From NCBI GenBank assembly GCA_040403555.1, contig JBBAKN010000006.1, positions 1 through 16,572 on the forward strand: DNA of 16,572 nucleotides. Reading direction: 5' to 3'. How positions within the stretch are numbered: position 1 is the stretch's first letter; each line of letters starts with the position of its first letter. This stretch comes from JAIPAN01 sp040403555 (GTDB lineage: Bacteria > Bacteroidota > Bacteroidia > Sphingobacteriales > Sphingobacteriaceae). This document shows positions 1 through 7,462 of this stretch, piece after piece. Under the pieces are notes generated by a model. That model did no database searches. It was not told the origin of the DNA and was given only the letters and a program-made list of their open reading frames with translations. A program made the position numbers and the translations under genes.

Positions 1-28
1 TTGTACCCCCCCCCCCTATATACTCTTT

Positions 29-79
29 CTCCTTTCCTCATACAGGGGCTGGCGAGCGGGCCATCTCGCTTACGCGAAG
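29..79 (+). repeat. Inverted repeat, left arm
   Basis: This arm is the reverse complement of 16505-16554, with four mismatches and one extra T across 51 aligned columns. If the molecule is circular, the arms flank a 46-base loop spanning the window junction. That loop contains five G at the very end (16568-16572), a TTGTA spacer and the C run at 6-16, which can pair again. A nested 4-bp hairpin lies at 66-69/74-77. A cruciform of this size in a control region could serve replication; it could also be a fold-back assembly artefact at a homopolymer. Confidence 0.85.
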
Positions 80-260
80 GACATCCTACCCAACTAGGGG
101 GAGTACAATCTAAACAACAATGGTGGGCATAATGCTATAATTAATGCAGCTATTGGCTAAGCTGACGTTTGGCAGTGGACTAGCTTAAGTTTTATCGGGG
201 ACTCTAACTATGACCGGGTTATAAGACTTATTTACAGCCCGCTAGGCTCAAGTCAAGCAC

Positions 261-296
261 ACCAGTCTAGTCAGACGCTGAGTTTGCTAGACTGGT
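261..296. repeat. 10-bp perfect inverted repeat (hairpin)
   Basis: ACCAGTCTAG at 261-270 pairs exactly with CTAGACTGGT at 287-296 around a 16-base loop, immediately before an 8-G run. It does not fold as a tRNA. The function is unknown; the position in the control region suggests a replication or transcription structure. Confidence 0.7.
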
Positions 297-562
297 AGGG
301 GGGGGTGTTTACTCAGACCAATAATTAGGATAAGTTGGCCATAGTGCACCAAGCTTGCTTTGGTCGGGGTTCTTTTTGATAGTGTTGACGAGCACTTTAG
401 TTAAGGCCAGCTAAACGTGCAGTTAGAGGTCTAAGTCAAATATCCCGCGGGGCTCTATTTGTGCGCTGCGGACAAGAAGTCTTTTCTCCCTCCCCCCTCT
501 TGGGGCTTGCTTCGCACCCTGCGAGCCCTAAAGTAGCTAGGGCTAGGGTGGCTTGGCCTAGC

Positions 563-582
563 TCCCTAGCTTAGGCTAGGGA
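563..582. repeat. 8-bp hairpin with TTAG loop
   Basis: TCCCTAGC (563-570) pairs exactly with GCTAGGGA (575-582) around a four-base loop. A related GCTAGGGCTAGG stretch begins near 537, so alternative pairings are possible. No gene is associated with it. Confidence 0.6.
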
Positions 583-738
583 CTACTACCCGCAAGATGG
601 GCTTGTTCCTGATTTGACTTTGGAGGGTAAACGCTATTTTTAACCTAGGCATTTTCTGTCTTCTAAGCAGGAGCTTACCTTGAGTCTGTCCTGCCCCCAT
701 AGTAGGGGCTATAAGAGTTAGATTCCTAAATTTTACAA

Positions 739-793
739 GCTGTTCCGAATTTTAAATTTTGCAAATTTACGTAATTATTTATACTAGGCAGCC
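739..793 (-). tRNA. trnC: tRNA-Cys (GCA)
   Basis: On the minus strand a perfect 5-bp anticodon stem (753-757/765-769) encloses TTGCAAA, giving anticodon GCA. A D arm of GTA/TAC lies at 771-784. There is no room for a T arm: only a short loop links the anticodon stem to the acceptor. The acceptor is irregular: GCTG pairs with CAGC, but two A residues bulge on the 3' side. Read on the plus strand the same anticodon arm would give TGC (Ala). I prefer Cys because the tRNA at 13009-13062 makes the better Ala and this genome otherwise drops T arms. Confidence 0.65.
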
Positions 794-871
794 TTACAAG
801 CAGCACGTTAGATGGGCCCACTAACCTTACCTCTATCAATAATTGACCCTAAAGTCAGGCAATTTTAGGTT
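794..871. other. Spacer between trnC and trnG with two hairpins
   Basis: There is no gene here. Two small stem-loops are visible: GTTAG/CTAAC at 807-811/821-825 around a loop containing TGGGCCCA, and AATTG/CAATT at 841-845/860-864 with an inner CCT/AGG. They may be processing or termination structures, but nothing more can be said. Confidence 0.5.
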
Positions 872-929
872 TTGCTTTCGAAGGGTTTCTTAATTGGAAA
901 TTAAGTGTAATTTATTATACTAAAAGCAA
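872..929 (-). tRNA. trnG: tRNA-Gly (TCC)
   Basis: On the minus strand the acceptor TTGCTTT/AAAGCAA is a perfect 7 bp, the D arm is GTA/TAC, and the anticodon stem CTTAA/TTAAG (889-905) encloses TTTCCAA, anticodon TCC. The T arm is replaced by a loop of about 10 bases. It lies directly after the 3' end of rrnL on the same strand, so cutting it out would define that rRNA end. Confidence 0.85.
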
Positions 930-2007
930 CTGCTTGTTACAAAAAAATTTTTAGCTATAGGTAATTTAGGGCTGGAGCATGCACTCCAGCAGTCTGCCCG
1001 TCCTTGCGGAAAAATAAAATTGATTAAATTCCTTTCGTACTAGTAAACAAAAGTTTATTTTTTAGATAGAAACCAGTCTGACTCGCGTCGACCTTAACTC
1101 AAATCATGTAAGACATTTTGGACGAACAGTCCTAAAGCCTCTAAGGCTGCTTAGAGGGTTTTCTTAATTCAACATCGAGGTCATAAATTTACGCTCAAAT
1201 TTGAACTTCTGGCGTAAGTAGTGCTGTTATCCCTAAAGTACTTTTATTTAGCTTTTTAGGGTCTTTCCTATTATAGGGGCTTACTGTTTTTATTTCATAA
1301 AAGAATTATCCCAATTAAATATTTTAAAGTTTTAGGGTCTTCTCGTCTAAAAAGTTTACTTCTGCTTTTTCACAGAAAAATTAAGTTTTTGTAGCAAACG
1401 CTACTCTCTACAAAGTTTAATTATTCATTCTAGGCTACAATTAATAGGCTATTGATTTTGCTACCTTAGCACTTGCGCGGCCATTAACAATTTAAGCATT
1501 GGGCAAATCTTACAGGTGCAGACCTGCGATGTTTTTGATAAACAGGCTTTGTAGAGTTCAAGTAAAGTTTTTGATTTGAACAGTTTCAAGTTTTAAATAA
1601 GGTGTATTTTTGTACTTGTAGTTATAAAATAATACTAATAGTTTCATTTTTGAAAGAAAAAAGTTACTCCTTAAAATTAAAAAAATTTTGTTTGTTGCTA
1701 TGGTAGAGTAACCTAACTATTATTATTTAAGTAGCGCTCGAGTATTTTTTTAATAGAATTTTTAGAGCTTTCCCCTAAAAATTAAAATTTAACTAGATAA
1801 TTTTTTATAGCTCATATCAAGCTCTGCCTTAAATTTGAAGCAGCTATGCCACGACGCATTGGTTTAAGGAGACTGAAAATTATCGAGATAGTCTAATGTG
1901 GGTGGGGGTTGAAACCCCATGATGCTAAAGGTACACTCCTAATTTTCAAAATTGAAAAAGTATTAGAAGCAGTTTAAGACCAATTTTTTTAAAAATTACG
2001 TAAGTAA
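930..2007 (-). rRNA. rrnL: Large subunit ribosomal RNA (16S)
   Basis: This is the large rRNA of the mitochondrial ribosome, on the minus strand. Read on that strand it contains the GTACCTTT...ATGGGG block near the 5' end (1935-1900), the TTTATGACCTCGATGTTGAA peptidyl-transferase segment (about 1187-1168), and the TAGTACGAAAGGA motif near the 3' end (about 1045). The ends are set by neighbours: the atp6 stop at 2008 and trnG at 929. That gives about 1.08 kb, short for an animal 16S, mainly through a reduced 5' domain. A perfect 7-bp hairpin (971-977/984-990) sits close to the 3' end. Exact ends are uncertain by some tens of bases. Confidence 0.9.
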
Positions 2008-2697
2008 TTAATTCAGACTTAGGGTGTTAGACTCCCCCAGGTATAAAGCCCTAAGTATTCTGAACACGTAAGCTTGGATAAAAGCTACGGCAGACTCAAG
2101 TACAATTAATAAAATTAACCCAGACAAAATAAGCCTGGAAGCTAAGGGTTCCGAGTGTACTAATGGGGAACTAATTAACGTCATTAAAAGATGCCCAGCC
2201 ACTATATTAGCAGCAAGCCGGACAGCTAAGGTCAGAGGGCGAATTAAACTCCTAACTAGCTCAATTATCACTATTAGAGGCATCAAAATGTACGGAGTGC
2301 CAACAGGCACAAGATGGGCTAAGGCTTGCCCAGTGTCCATGACAGTAGAGGCGCCTCAATACCTCAACCAAGTAGCCAGCGCGAGCCTTATAGTAACGGA
2401 AAGGTGTCTTGTACTTGTGAAAGTGTAAGGGGTTATACCGCCTACGTTGTTTAATAGCACCAGGGTAAATATTCTTAAGGCTCAGTGGCTGTGCCCAGGG
2501 GTTGCGATTAAGCCGAAATTGGCCTTGAACTCTCTGGCCAGAGTGTTTAAAATTTTTTTAAGTACGAATGTCACTTGGGAAGCTGCTACCCAGAAAAGGG
2601 CGGGCACTCACAATAGGACACCCAGTATTCTAACCCAGTTAGCTTCAAATCTTAACCAAAGCACTTGAGGGTCAAACACAGAAAATAGATTGTTCAT
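2008..2697 (-). CDS. atp6: ATP synthase F0 subunit a (ATP6)
   Basis: A 229-residue membrane protein forming the proton half-channels of the mitochondrial ATP synthase beside the c-ring. The start is ATG at 2697, giving MNNLFSVFDPQ, the usual ATP6 opening. Inside are the conserved PYTFTSTSHL segment (from NNVGGMTPYTF), HLVPVGTPYILMP, and the LAANIVAGHLL helix carrying the essential arginine just before it (LAVRLAAN). The C-terminus has AFIQAYVF, and the stop is TAA at 2008-2010. Three TGA codons before residue 120 read as Trp, so standard-code translation shows only the last 110 residues. Its start codon shares one base with the atp8 stop, the usual arrangement for a bicistronic atp8-atp6 message. 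Downstream on the same strand is rrnL, without an intervening tRNA. Confidence 0.97.
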
Positions 2698-2792
2698 TAC
2701 TTAAAAAAGTAAAGCTTGACCCTAATTAGCATTAAAAAGCTTAACGTAGAGAGAAATACAACAAGTCAAGCTATGGGGGCAATTTGAGGAAT
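2697..2792 (-). CDS. atp8: ATP synthase F0 subunit 8 (ATP8), very short
   Basis: A small ATP synthase stator subunit, recognised by the diagnostic N-terminus (M)PQIAPMAWL followed by one hydrophobic helix and a short basic end (KLYFFK). It starts at ATT (2792), immediately after trnK, with an in-frame TAA just upstream; the stop TAA (2699-2697) overlaps the atp6 ATG by one base. Position (trnK, atp8, atp6, same strand) matches the common animal order. The product is only 31 residues, whereas animal ATP8 is usually 50-70, so the hydrophilic C-terminal tail is missing. It falls below usual ORF size cut-offs and could easily be recorded as absent. Confidence 0.88.
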
Positions 2793-2793
2793 T

Positions 2794-2853
2794 TTTTATG
2801 GACTTAAAAGTCTTATCCAAAGTAAAAGCTTGGCATCATAAGATTTCATAAAA
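2794..2853 (-). tRNA. trnK: tRNA-Lys (TTT)
   Basis: On the minus strand the acceptor TTTTATG/CATAAAA is a perfect 7 bp. The D arm is ATC/GAT. The anticodon stem CCAAG/TTTGG encloses CTTTTAC, anticodon TTT. A small T arm GACT-TTTA-AGTC is present, so this is one of the few near-complete cloverleaves here. It directly precedes atp8, as in ancestral arthropods (there with trnD between). Confidence 0.92.
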
Positions 2854-2915
2854 CTTTTTAAATATTAGTTTGTCTCTGAGTTCTAAGCTCAGCGCAGTTT
2901 TTTTGCTAAAAAAGA
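2854..2915 (-). tRNA. trnL1: tRNA-Leu (TAG, CUN codons)
   Basis: On the minus strand the anticodon stem CTGAG/CTCAG encloses CTTAGAA, anticodon TAG. The D arm has a GCA/TGC stem. The acceptor pairs CTTTTT with AAAAAG, with a mismatched first pair. No T arm is visible, only an A/T-rich loop of about 16 bases. It abuts trnK without spacer. Confidence 0.85.
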
Positions 2916-2919
2916 ACCC

Positions 2920-2971
2920 GACTAGCAACTTAAGTGTACAAAACTTATATTTTAACATAAACTACACCGTC
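2920..2971 (-). tRNA. trnT: tRNA-Thr (TGT), degenerate acceptor
   Basis: On the minus strand the anticodon stem TAAGT/ACTTA encloses TTTGTAC, anticodon TGT. Upstream are TA at positions 8-9 and a D arm GTTT/AAAT. After the anticodon stem only a few bases remain before trnL1, and the best acceptor, GACGGTG against GCTAGTC, forms about four of seven pairs. The gene is needed to complete the 22-tRNA set. The poor acceptor may mean editing or a different 3' end. Confidence 0.65.
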
Positions 2972-2980
2972 AGACAACAA

Positions 2981-3036
2981 ATTTCATTTAAAGATCTTTG
3001 CCACGAAAAAGCAATGTAATATTTATACTATGAAAT
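2981..3036 (-). tRNA. trnE: tRNA-Glu (TTC)
   Basis: On the minus strand the acceptor ATTTCAT/ATGAAAT is perfect. The D arm is GTA/TAC, and the anticodon stem TTGCT/GGCAA encloses TTTTCGT, anticodon TTC. The T arm is replaced by a loop of about 10 bases. It faces nad5, which starts on the other strand. Confidence 0.9.
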
Positions 3037-3064
3037 CAACCCAGTCAAATTTGGGAAAGACTTT

Positions 3065-4768
3065 ATACTAAAGTTCGAGAAAGCCTTTATTGGTAGGTTA
3101 GTGTTTGTGGGGTTTTTAATTAGTCTTTTATTAATATTGACTTTCAGGTTTTGCTCTGAAGCTGTTAGAATTTTATTAGTTGAATACAACTTTTTCGTCT
3201 TGCGAGGGTATAGACTTAGGTTTGTTTTGCTTTTAGACACCCTAAGCGTTATATTTTTATTCACTGTGGGGTTAATCACCACCGCGGTTTTGGTATTTAG
3301 GCACTCGTACATGGCAGAGGATAAGTACTTTTTTCGGTTTCACATTTTGCTGCTTTTGTTTGTCTTGAGAATATTTTTTTTAATTTTGAGGCCTAACCTG
3401 GTGGGTCTTTTACTTGGCTGGGACGGGCTAGGCCTAACTTCATACTTGCTAGTTGTTTACTATGGCAACAGTAAAGCCTATAACTCGGGGATGGTGACAG
3501 CGATAAGTAATCGTCTAGGGGACGCTTTTTTGTTAGTTGCAATTAGTTATTTAGTTGCTTTTGGGAATTGAAACTACTGATTCTACTCTAACGCCTCCCT
3601 AGCATTTATCAGGGCCATAATTGCGTTAACCGCGACTACTAAGAGGGCTCAGATCCCGTTTTCTGCATGGCTACCCGCCGCCATAGCGGCCCCCACTCCT
3701 GTTTCTTCTTTGGTCCACTCTTCTACCTTAGTGACTGCAGGGGTGTACCTAATTATTCGGCATCGAGATTTTTGAAGATTAACCCAGGTCAGAGAGTACT
3801 TGCTAATCATAGGCTCCTTAACTATAATTATAGCTAGGGTTAGAGCTTTATTTGAGACTGATTTGAAGAAGATGGTGGCGCTGTCAACCTTAAGCCAGCT
3901 AGGGGTGATAGTGTTAAGATTAGGGCTGGGAGCTTTTCTGGCCAGGTTTTTTCATTTATTAAGCCATGCTTTTTTTAAGGCTTTGCTTTTTTTAGGAACC
4001 GGCTCTATTATTCACAACAGGAAAGACTACCAAGACCTGCGGATGGTCGGAGGGGGCGTTCTTCCTGTCACCCACAGAGTGATTTTATTAGCCAGGATAA
4101 GATTAATAGGGGTCCCGTTTATGTCTGCTTTTTTTTCTAAAGAGATAGTCCTCGAGTTAATTTTAGTTAAAAATTTTAACGTAGGAAGTTATTTGTTTAT
4201 GTTAACAGGAATTTTATTAACTGCCGCGTATAGGAGTCGTTTTATACTTTTTGTATTCACGCGTTCTACAAACGGGGGGGCATTAAGGTTTAACCTTGAC
4301 GAAGACAAGGCTGTAGTAGCCGCAATGCTTTTGCTGCTTATCCCCGCGTCCTACGGGGGGTTTTACTTAAGAATAGCTCTTTTTCCTAGGCCTGTAGTTG
4401 GGGGGTTTAGAAGAACTATAAAACTTGTAATTTTGAGTTTACTAATTTTAGGCATCACTATTAGGAAAATCAACCTGAGCCCCTGGAAAAGATCTCTCAA
4501 TAGAGCTGTAGGCAGGCTAGGAAGGCTTTGAAGCCTTCCTAGGTTAAGCACCCGCCCAGCTTTATTTTTATACAAAGGATGTAGTAGGCTGCTTTTACAA
4601 GCGATGGACCGGGGGTTGTTAGCAAAAATTTTTGGCACTTACTACAACCTTTTTGGGGGGAGGCGTCTTTATAATTCTTCACTTTTATCTATTTTAAAAA
4701 TAGTAAATCTATTTTTTGTGTGAGGGTTGGTCGCAGGGTTTTATTACTTATGTAATTTATTTACATAG
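3065..4768 (+). CDS. nad5: NADH dehydrogenase subunit 5
   Basis: A core antiporter-like membrane subunit of complex I, involved in proton pumping. The reading frame gives about 567 residues, close to the usual arthropod length. Motifs include FSHSYMAEDKYF, LVGLLLGWDGLGLTSYLL, and the helix-7/8 region with AWLPAAMAAPTPVSSLVHSS and the following STLVTAGVYL. Further on are the FETDLKKMVALSTLSQLG loop and FHLLSHAFFKALLFLG, with the Lys and His residues of the proton path. Several TGA codons (for example 3569, 3773 and 4529) read as Trp. The start is the ATA at 3065, an inferred choice; the frame is open to 3035 (ATC) and also contains GTG at 3101. The stop TAG (4766-4768) overlaps the end of nad2 on the opposite strand by 12 bases. 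Confidence 0.95.
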
Positions 4769-5725
4769 CCAAAAATTTATTAAAATCACCCTTAACCCAG
4801 TGTTAAGAATAAAAAAGTTATAAATATTTCTCAAGGCCCTCGGCCTTATAGTGAGCTTTCTATCCCCTGAGTTAGTCAGGGCCAGGGCATTAAAGATAAT
4901 CACAATATACATATAAATTATAAATAAGCTTAGGACTACCAAAGCCAGGGGTAACACCAGCGTGACTTGGTGCAGTGCCAGCTGGATGAGTACTGAGATT
5001 TTTAAAAAAAAACCTAAGAAAGGGGGAAGGCCCCTTATCACTAGTAAAAAGCCAAACAACGTTGCTGTGCTCACACTGTCGATTCGTGTCCTGCCTTGGC
5101 GATTTTTTCGCGAGAATATTAGGGCCGCGCAGGCTACGAGAACTCCTAAGTTTAGAGCGTATCCTCCAAAAAAGACTACTCACGTGTAAAAATTTGCTAG
5201 TATCGAAGCAAGTAGCCACCCTAGAGTAAAAATAGACGATAAAGCAAAGAGTTTTTTAAGGGAGGTCTGTAATACTACCCCAGCCCTACCTACTACCAGA
5301 GAAAAAAGTCTGGCCGGGAGTAAGTAGGTTGAGCTGACCCTGGAAATTAATAACAGGGGCACTAACTTTTGTCAGCAAGACAAAATCCAGATAAAAGGTC
5401 AAGACAATTTTTGGACCAACTTTAAGTACCAGTTGTGAAGGGGGGCCCCCCCTAATTTTAGTAAAATAGAAAAAAAAAATAACGGCCTGAATAAAAAATT
5501 CACCCCGCCGATTAAAAACACTAAGCTGACGAGCATTAGTCTCCTACCTAAAGCTTGAACAAGGAAGTAGTTTAAGGCTCTAGTTTTCTCGCACGAGCTT
5601 TTCCTGGCTCCCAAGAGCCCTACAAAAGAGACAAAGTTAATTTCGAGTAACAGCCAGAGAGAAATACCTCTTTGGACCGCAAATGATAAAACACAGCTTA
5701 AAATTAATACTGCTTTGACTGACAT
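4757..5725 (-). CDS. nad2: NADH dehydrogenase subunit 2
   Basis: A membrane subunit of complex I, about 322 residues, starting at ATG 5725 (MSVKAVLILS) and ending TAA at 4757-4759. Diagnostic segments are WLLLEINFVSFVGLL, NYFLVQALGSSLMLVS, SILLKLGGAPLHNWYLKLVQ and GLPPFLGFFLKISVL, in the order expected for ND2. TGA codons at two internal positions read as Trp, which splits the frame under the standard code. Its 3' end overlaps the 3' end of plus-strand nad5 by 12 bases, with no tRNA between, so the two mRNAs must have complementary tails or be trimmed otherwise. Divergent trnY lies 19 bases upstream. Confidence 0.95.
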
Positions 5726-5744
5726 TTGAAACCTTCAGTAAATA

Positions 5745-5804
5745 TATTTGATGGCTGAATTAGGCGTTAGACTGTAATTCTAATTATGAACACCTTCTCA
5801 AATA
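5745..5804 (+). tRNA. trnY: tRNA-Tyr (GTA)
   Basis: The acceptor TATTTGA/TCAAATA is perfect. The D arm has a 3-bp GCT/GGC stem, and the anticodon stem TTAGA/TCTAA encloses CTGTAAT, anticodon GTA. The T side has only a 3-bp GAA/TTC stem with a 4-base loop. It lies on the strand opposite both nad2 and trnL2, which flank it. Confidence 0.9.
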
Positions 5805-5816
5805 ATATCGTAAGAA

Positions 5817-5874
5817 AGTTAATTTCATTTCAGGCGCTTAAAGCCTGTGCGCTAATCCGCCATTAAGATTAACT
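5817..5874 (-). tRNA. trnL2: tRNA-Leu (TAA, UUR codons)
   Basis: On the minus strand the acceptor AGTTAAT/ATTAACT is perfect. The D-arm sequence TGGCGGATTAGCGCA closely matches the well-conserved D arm of animal tRNA-Leu(UUR). The anticodon stem CAGGC/GCCTG encloses TTTAAGC, anticodon TAA. Only six bases separate the anticodon stem from the acceptor, so there is no T arm. In the ancestral arthropod order this tRNA sits between cox1 and cox2; here it has moved. Confidence 0.9.
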
Positions 5875-5875
5875 T

Positions 5876-5936
5876 AACTCTGAAGTAAAATTTTTACACT
5901 TAGTTTCGGCCTAAGATTAGGCCTCACCCTTGAGTT
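5876..5936 (+). tRNA. trnR: tRNA-Arg (TCG)
   Basis: The acceptor AACTCTG/TTGAGTT forms six of seven pairs. The D arm is GTAA/TTAC. The anticodon stem CTTAG/CTAAG encloses TTTCGGC, anticodon TCG. The T side is a short loop. Its 3' end sits directly before the nad4 ATA start, which supports that start and suggests tRNA excision frees the nad4 message. Confidence 0.88.
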
Positions 5937-5937
5937 T

Positions 5938-7269
5938 ATATTAAAGATATTGATCCTGCTGGGGGTCAGGACATCGATTTTTTTGGCCTTTACCTGAGAA
6001 AGGGTTTTGATTTTGTTTGCACTAAGGCTGGGACTGGTTTTTACCACCCCTGTGGTTAGTGAGTGGGGGGAGGTGAGATTTAACGGAGTAACTTTCTCGA
6101 ATCTTAGGTTTTTTCTAACCGTGCTAAGAGTGGTTAGTTTGTTTTGAGCCAGCAGATACTTTTCAACTACCGAAGTAGGCATTGCAAGTAGGACCCTTAT
6201 TTTTTACATTTTTGTGCTTAGATTAGCTTTGTTTAGATTTTTTAGCTTGGATAAATTTTTAAAGATTTATATTTCGTTTGAATTAAGTGTTCTTCCAATC
6301 TTTATAATTATTATAGGGTGAGGCTACCAGAGAGAACGGTTAAACGCAAGACTCAGACTTTTATTTTACACTTTAAGCGCGTCCATGCCCCTGCTAATTT
6401 CTTTTATCTGGCTAAGAATTAAATTCTCTCAGAATAGAATTTTTTGTCTTTCGTCTCAGGGTGCTTTAAATCAAAGGAGGTTAACCTGAGCTATGAGTGC
6501 AGGATTGTTTTTGGCGTTTGCAGTTAAGCTCCCTGTGTTTGGTGTCCACCTCTGGCTCCCTAAGGCACATGTAGAAGCCCCGGTAATTGGCTCTATAGTC
6601 TTGGCCGCAATTTTGCTAAAACTGGGGAGCTATGGACTATGACTTTTTCTTCCTATTTATTTTTATTCTAGGTTCACGTACGCCTGCAGGTCTATTGCTC
6701 TCATGGGCACTTTTTTGATTAGGGTATTATGCCTACGGCTAACTGACTTAAAGATAATTATTGCCTACTCGTCGGTAGGACACATAGGCTTAATAGTGGG
6801 CTCGTTGTTGACGGCTACAAGGCTTGGGGCTGGGGGGGCTATTTTTCTAATGTTGGCCCACGGAGCCAGGTCTTCTGCTATATTTTTGATAGCCTTTATA
6901 TTTTACCAGGTCAATCACTCACGGAGAATTTTACTAACAAAGGGGGTCCTTGCTTGGTCAGGGGCCGTGCCTTTATTTTGATTCTTAGTTTTGATAGCTA
7001 ATATGGCCTCCCCCCCCACATTTAACTTGCTAGCTGAGCTTATGGTTATTACCAGGGTTGTTTTAGCTGTAAAGACAAACGTCCTCTTAATAATCCTCAT
7101 TGTTATAGTAAGCACGGGGTACTCACTAGTTATTTACAGGTCAAGAGTTCAGGGTGTAGCCTTGACTTCTGCTTCTTTAAGGTTAGTATCCCCGGCTGAA
7201 ATAGTAATTATCTCAAACCATCTATTTTGAGCATTTTTAATAGTCTTAGGTTTAGGAATTTTAAATTAA
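5938..7269 (+). CDS. nad4: NADH dehydrogenase subunit 4
   Basis: A core antiporter-like membrane subunit of complex I. The frame gives 443 residues from ATA at 5938, directly after trnR, to TAA at 7267-7269; this is the usual arthropod length, and MLKMLILLG resembles other ND4 starts. Motifs are FELSVLPIFMIIMGWGYQSERL with the conserved Glu, FGVHLWLPKAHVEAPVIGS, ILLKLGSYGL, and IIAYSSVGHIGLIV with the following MLAHGASSSAIFL helix. TGA codons around 6148, 6319, 6640, 6979 and 7228 read as Trp. In most arthropods nad4 is followed by nad4L on the same strand; here the two are separated by cox1 and nad6, which makes independent translation necessary. Confidence 0.95.
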
Positions 7270-7271
7270 AA

Positions 7272-7326
7272 TTGAGAAAATTTAATTTCTAAAAGCTAAT
7301 TTCAAGTTAGCCAGCAACAATCTTAA
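7272..7326 (-). tRNA. trnS2: tRNA-Ser (TGA, UCN codons), D-armless
   Basis: On the minus strand the anticodon stem GCTAA/TTAGC encloses CTTGAAA, anticodon TGA. The acceptor TTAAGA pairs with TCTCAA (one wobble). The D side is an 8-base loop, while a T arm TTTA/TAAA is present. This is the pattern seen for Ser tRNAs in animals whose other tRNAs lose the T arm. On the plus strand it would read as Trp (TCA), but the tRNA at 10649-10709 is the better Trp. Confidence 0.75.
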
Positions 7327-7340
7327 CTCCCCAAAAGTTA

Positions 7341-7397
7341 AAAAATTCCTCGGTTCTTGAGCTTGACAAACTCATATTTTTCATAAACTAAATTTTT
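7341..7397 (-). tRNA. trnD: tRNA-Asp (GTC)
   Basis: On the minus strand the acceptor AAAAATT/AATTTTT is perfect. The D arm is GTTT/AAAT, and the anticodon stem TGAGT/GCTCA encloses TTGTCAA, anticodon GTC. The T arm is replaced by a 10-base loop. Its 5' end overlaps the 3' end of trnP by three bases on the same strand. Confidence 0.9.
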
Positions 7398-7455
7398 GAG
7401 AGAGGGACTCATTTTTAATCTCCAAAATTAATGTTTTAGATTAAACTATCTCAAA
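7395..7455 (-). tRNA. trnP: tRNA-Pro (TGG)
   Basis: On the minus strand the acceptor TTTGAGA/TCTCAAA is perfect. The D arm is GTTT/AAAC. The anticodon stem TTAAT/ATTAA encloses TTTGGAG, anticodon TGG. The T arm is reduced to GAG-TCC-CTC. The three-base overlap with trnD means one precursor cannot yield both intact tRNAs by simple cutting. Confidence 0.9.
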
Positions 7456-7462
7456 CTTGGCT

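Larger units (their letters stand above)
1..737. other. Control region, left part
   Basis: No gene is visible between the window start and trnC. The stretch opens with a run of 11 C (6-16), then carries one arm of a large inverted repeat (29-79) whose partner is at the right end of the window. Further structure: a perfect 10-bp inverted repeat at 261-270/287-296, an 8-G run (298-305), an 8-bp hairpin at 563-570/575-582 with a 4-base loop, and a 5-bp hairpin at 693-697/705-709 with a 7-base loop. The anticodon-like loop of that last one lacks U33, so I did not call a tRNA. The stretch is less AT-rich than typical arthropod control regions. Joined to 14973-16572 it makes roughly 2.3 kb of non-coding DNA, where replication and transcription signals would be expected. 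Confidence 0.8.

Noticed and set aside
29..60. CTCATAC loop in the inverted repeat as a second tRNA-Met
   Set aside because: The stem relies on G-T pairs with a C-A mismatch, and no acceptor or D arm can be found.
693..709. GCCCC-CATAGTA-GGGGC as an anticodon arm
   Set aside because: The base before the anticodon is not T on either strand, and no acceptor stem is found.
3028..3312. 94-residue minus-strand frame
   Set aside because: Antisense of the nad5 start and of trnE; low-complexity Lys/Asn/Thr composition typical of reading T-rich coding strands backwards.
3065..4768. nad5, nad2, nad4, cox1 and others as broken pseudogenes
   Set aside because: The apparent breaks are all TGA codons in one constant frame, read as Trp in the invertebrate mitochondrial code; no frameshift is needed.
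5874..6182. 102-residue minus-strand frame
   Set aside because: Antisense of the nad4 N-terminus and trnR; no recognisable features.
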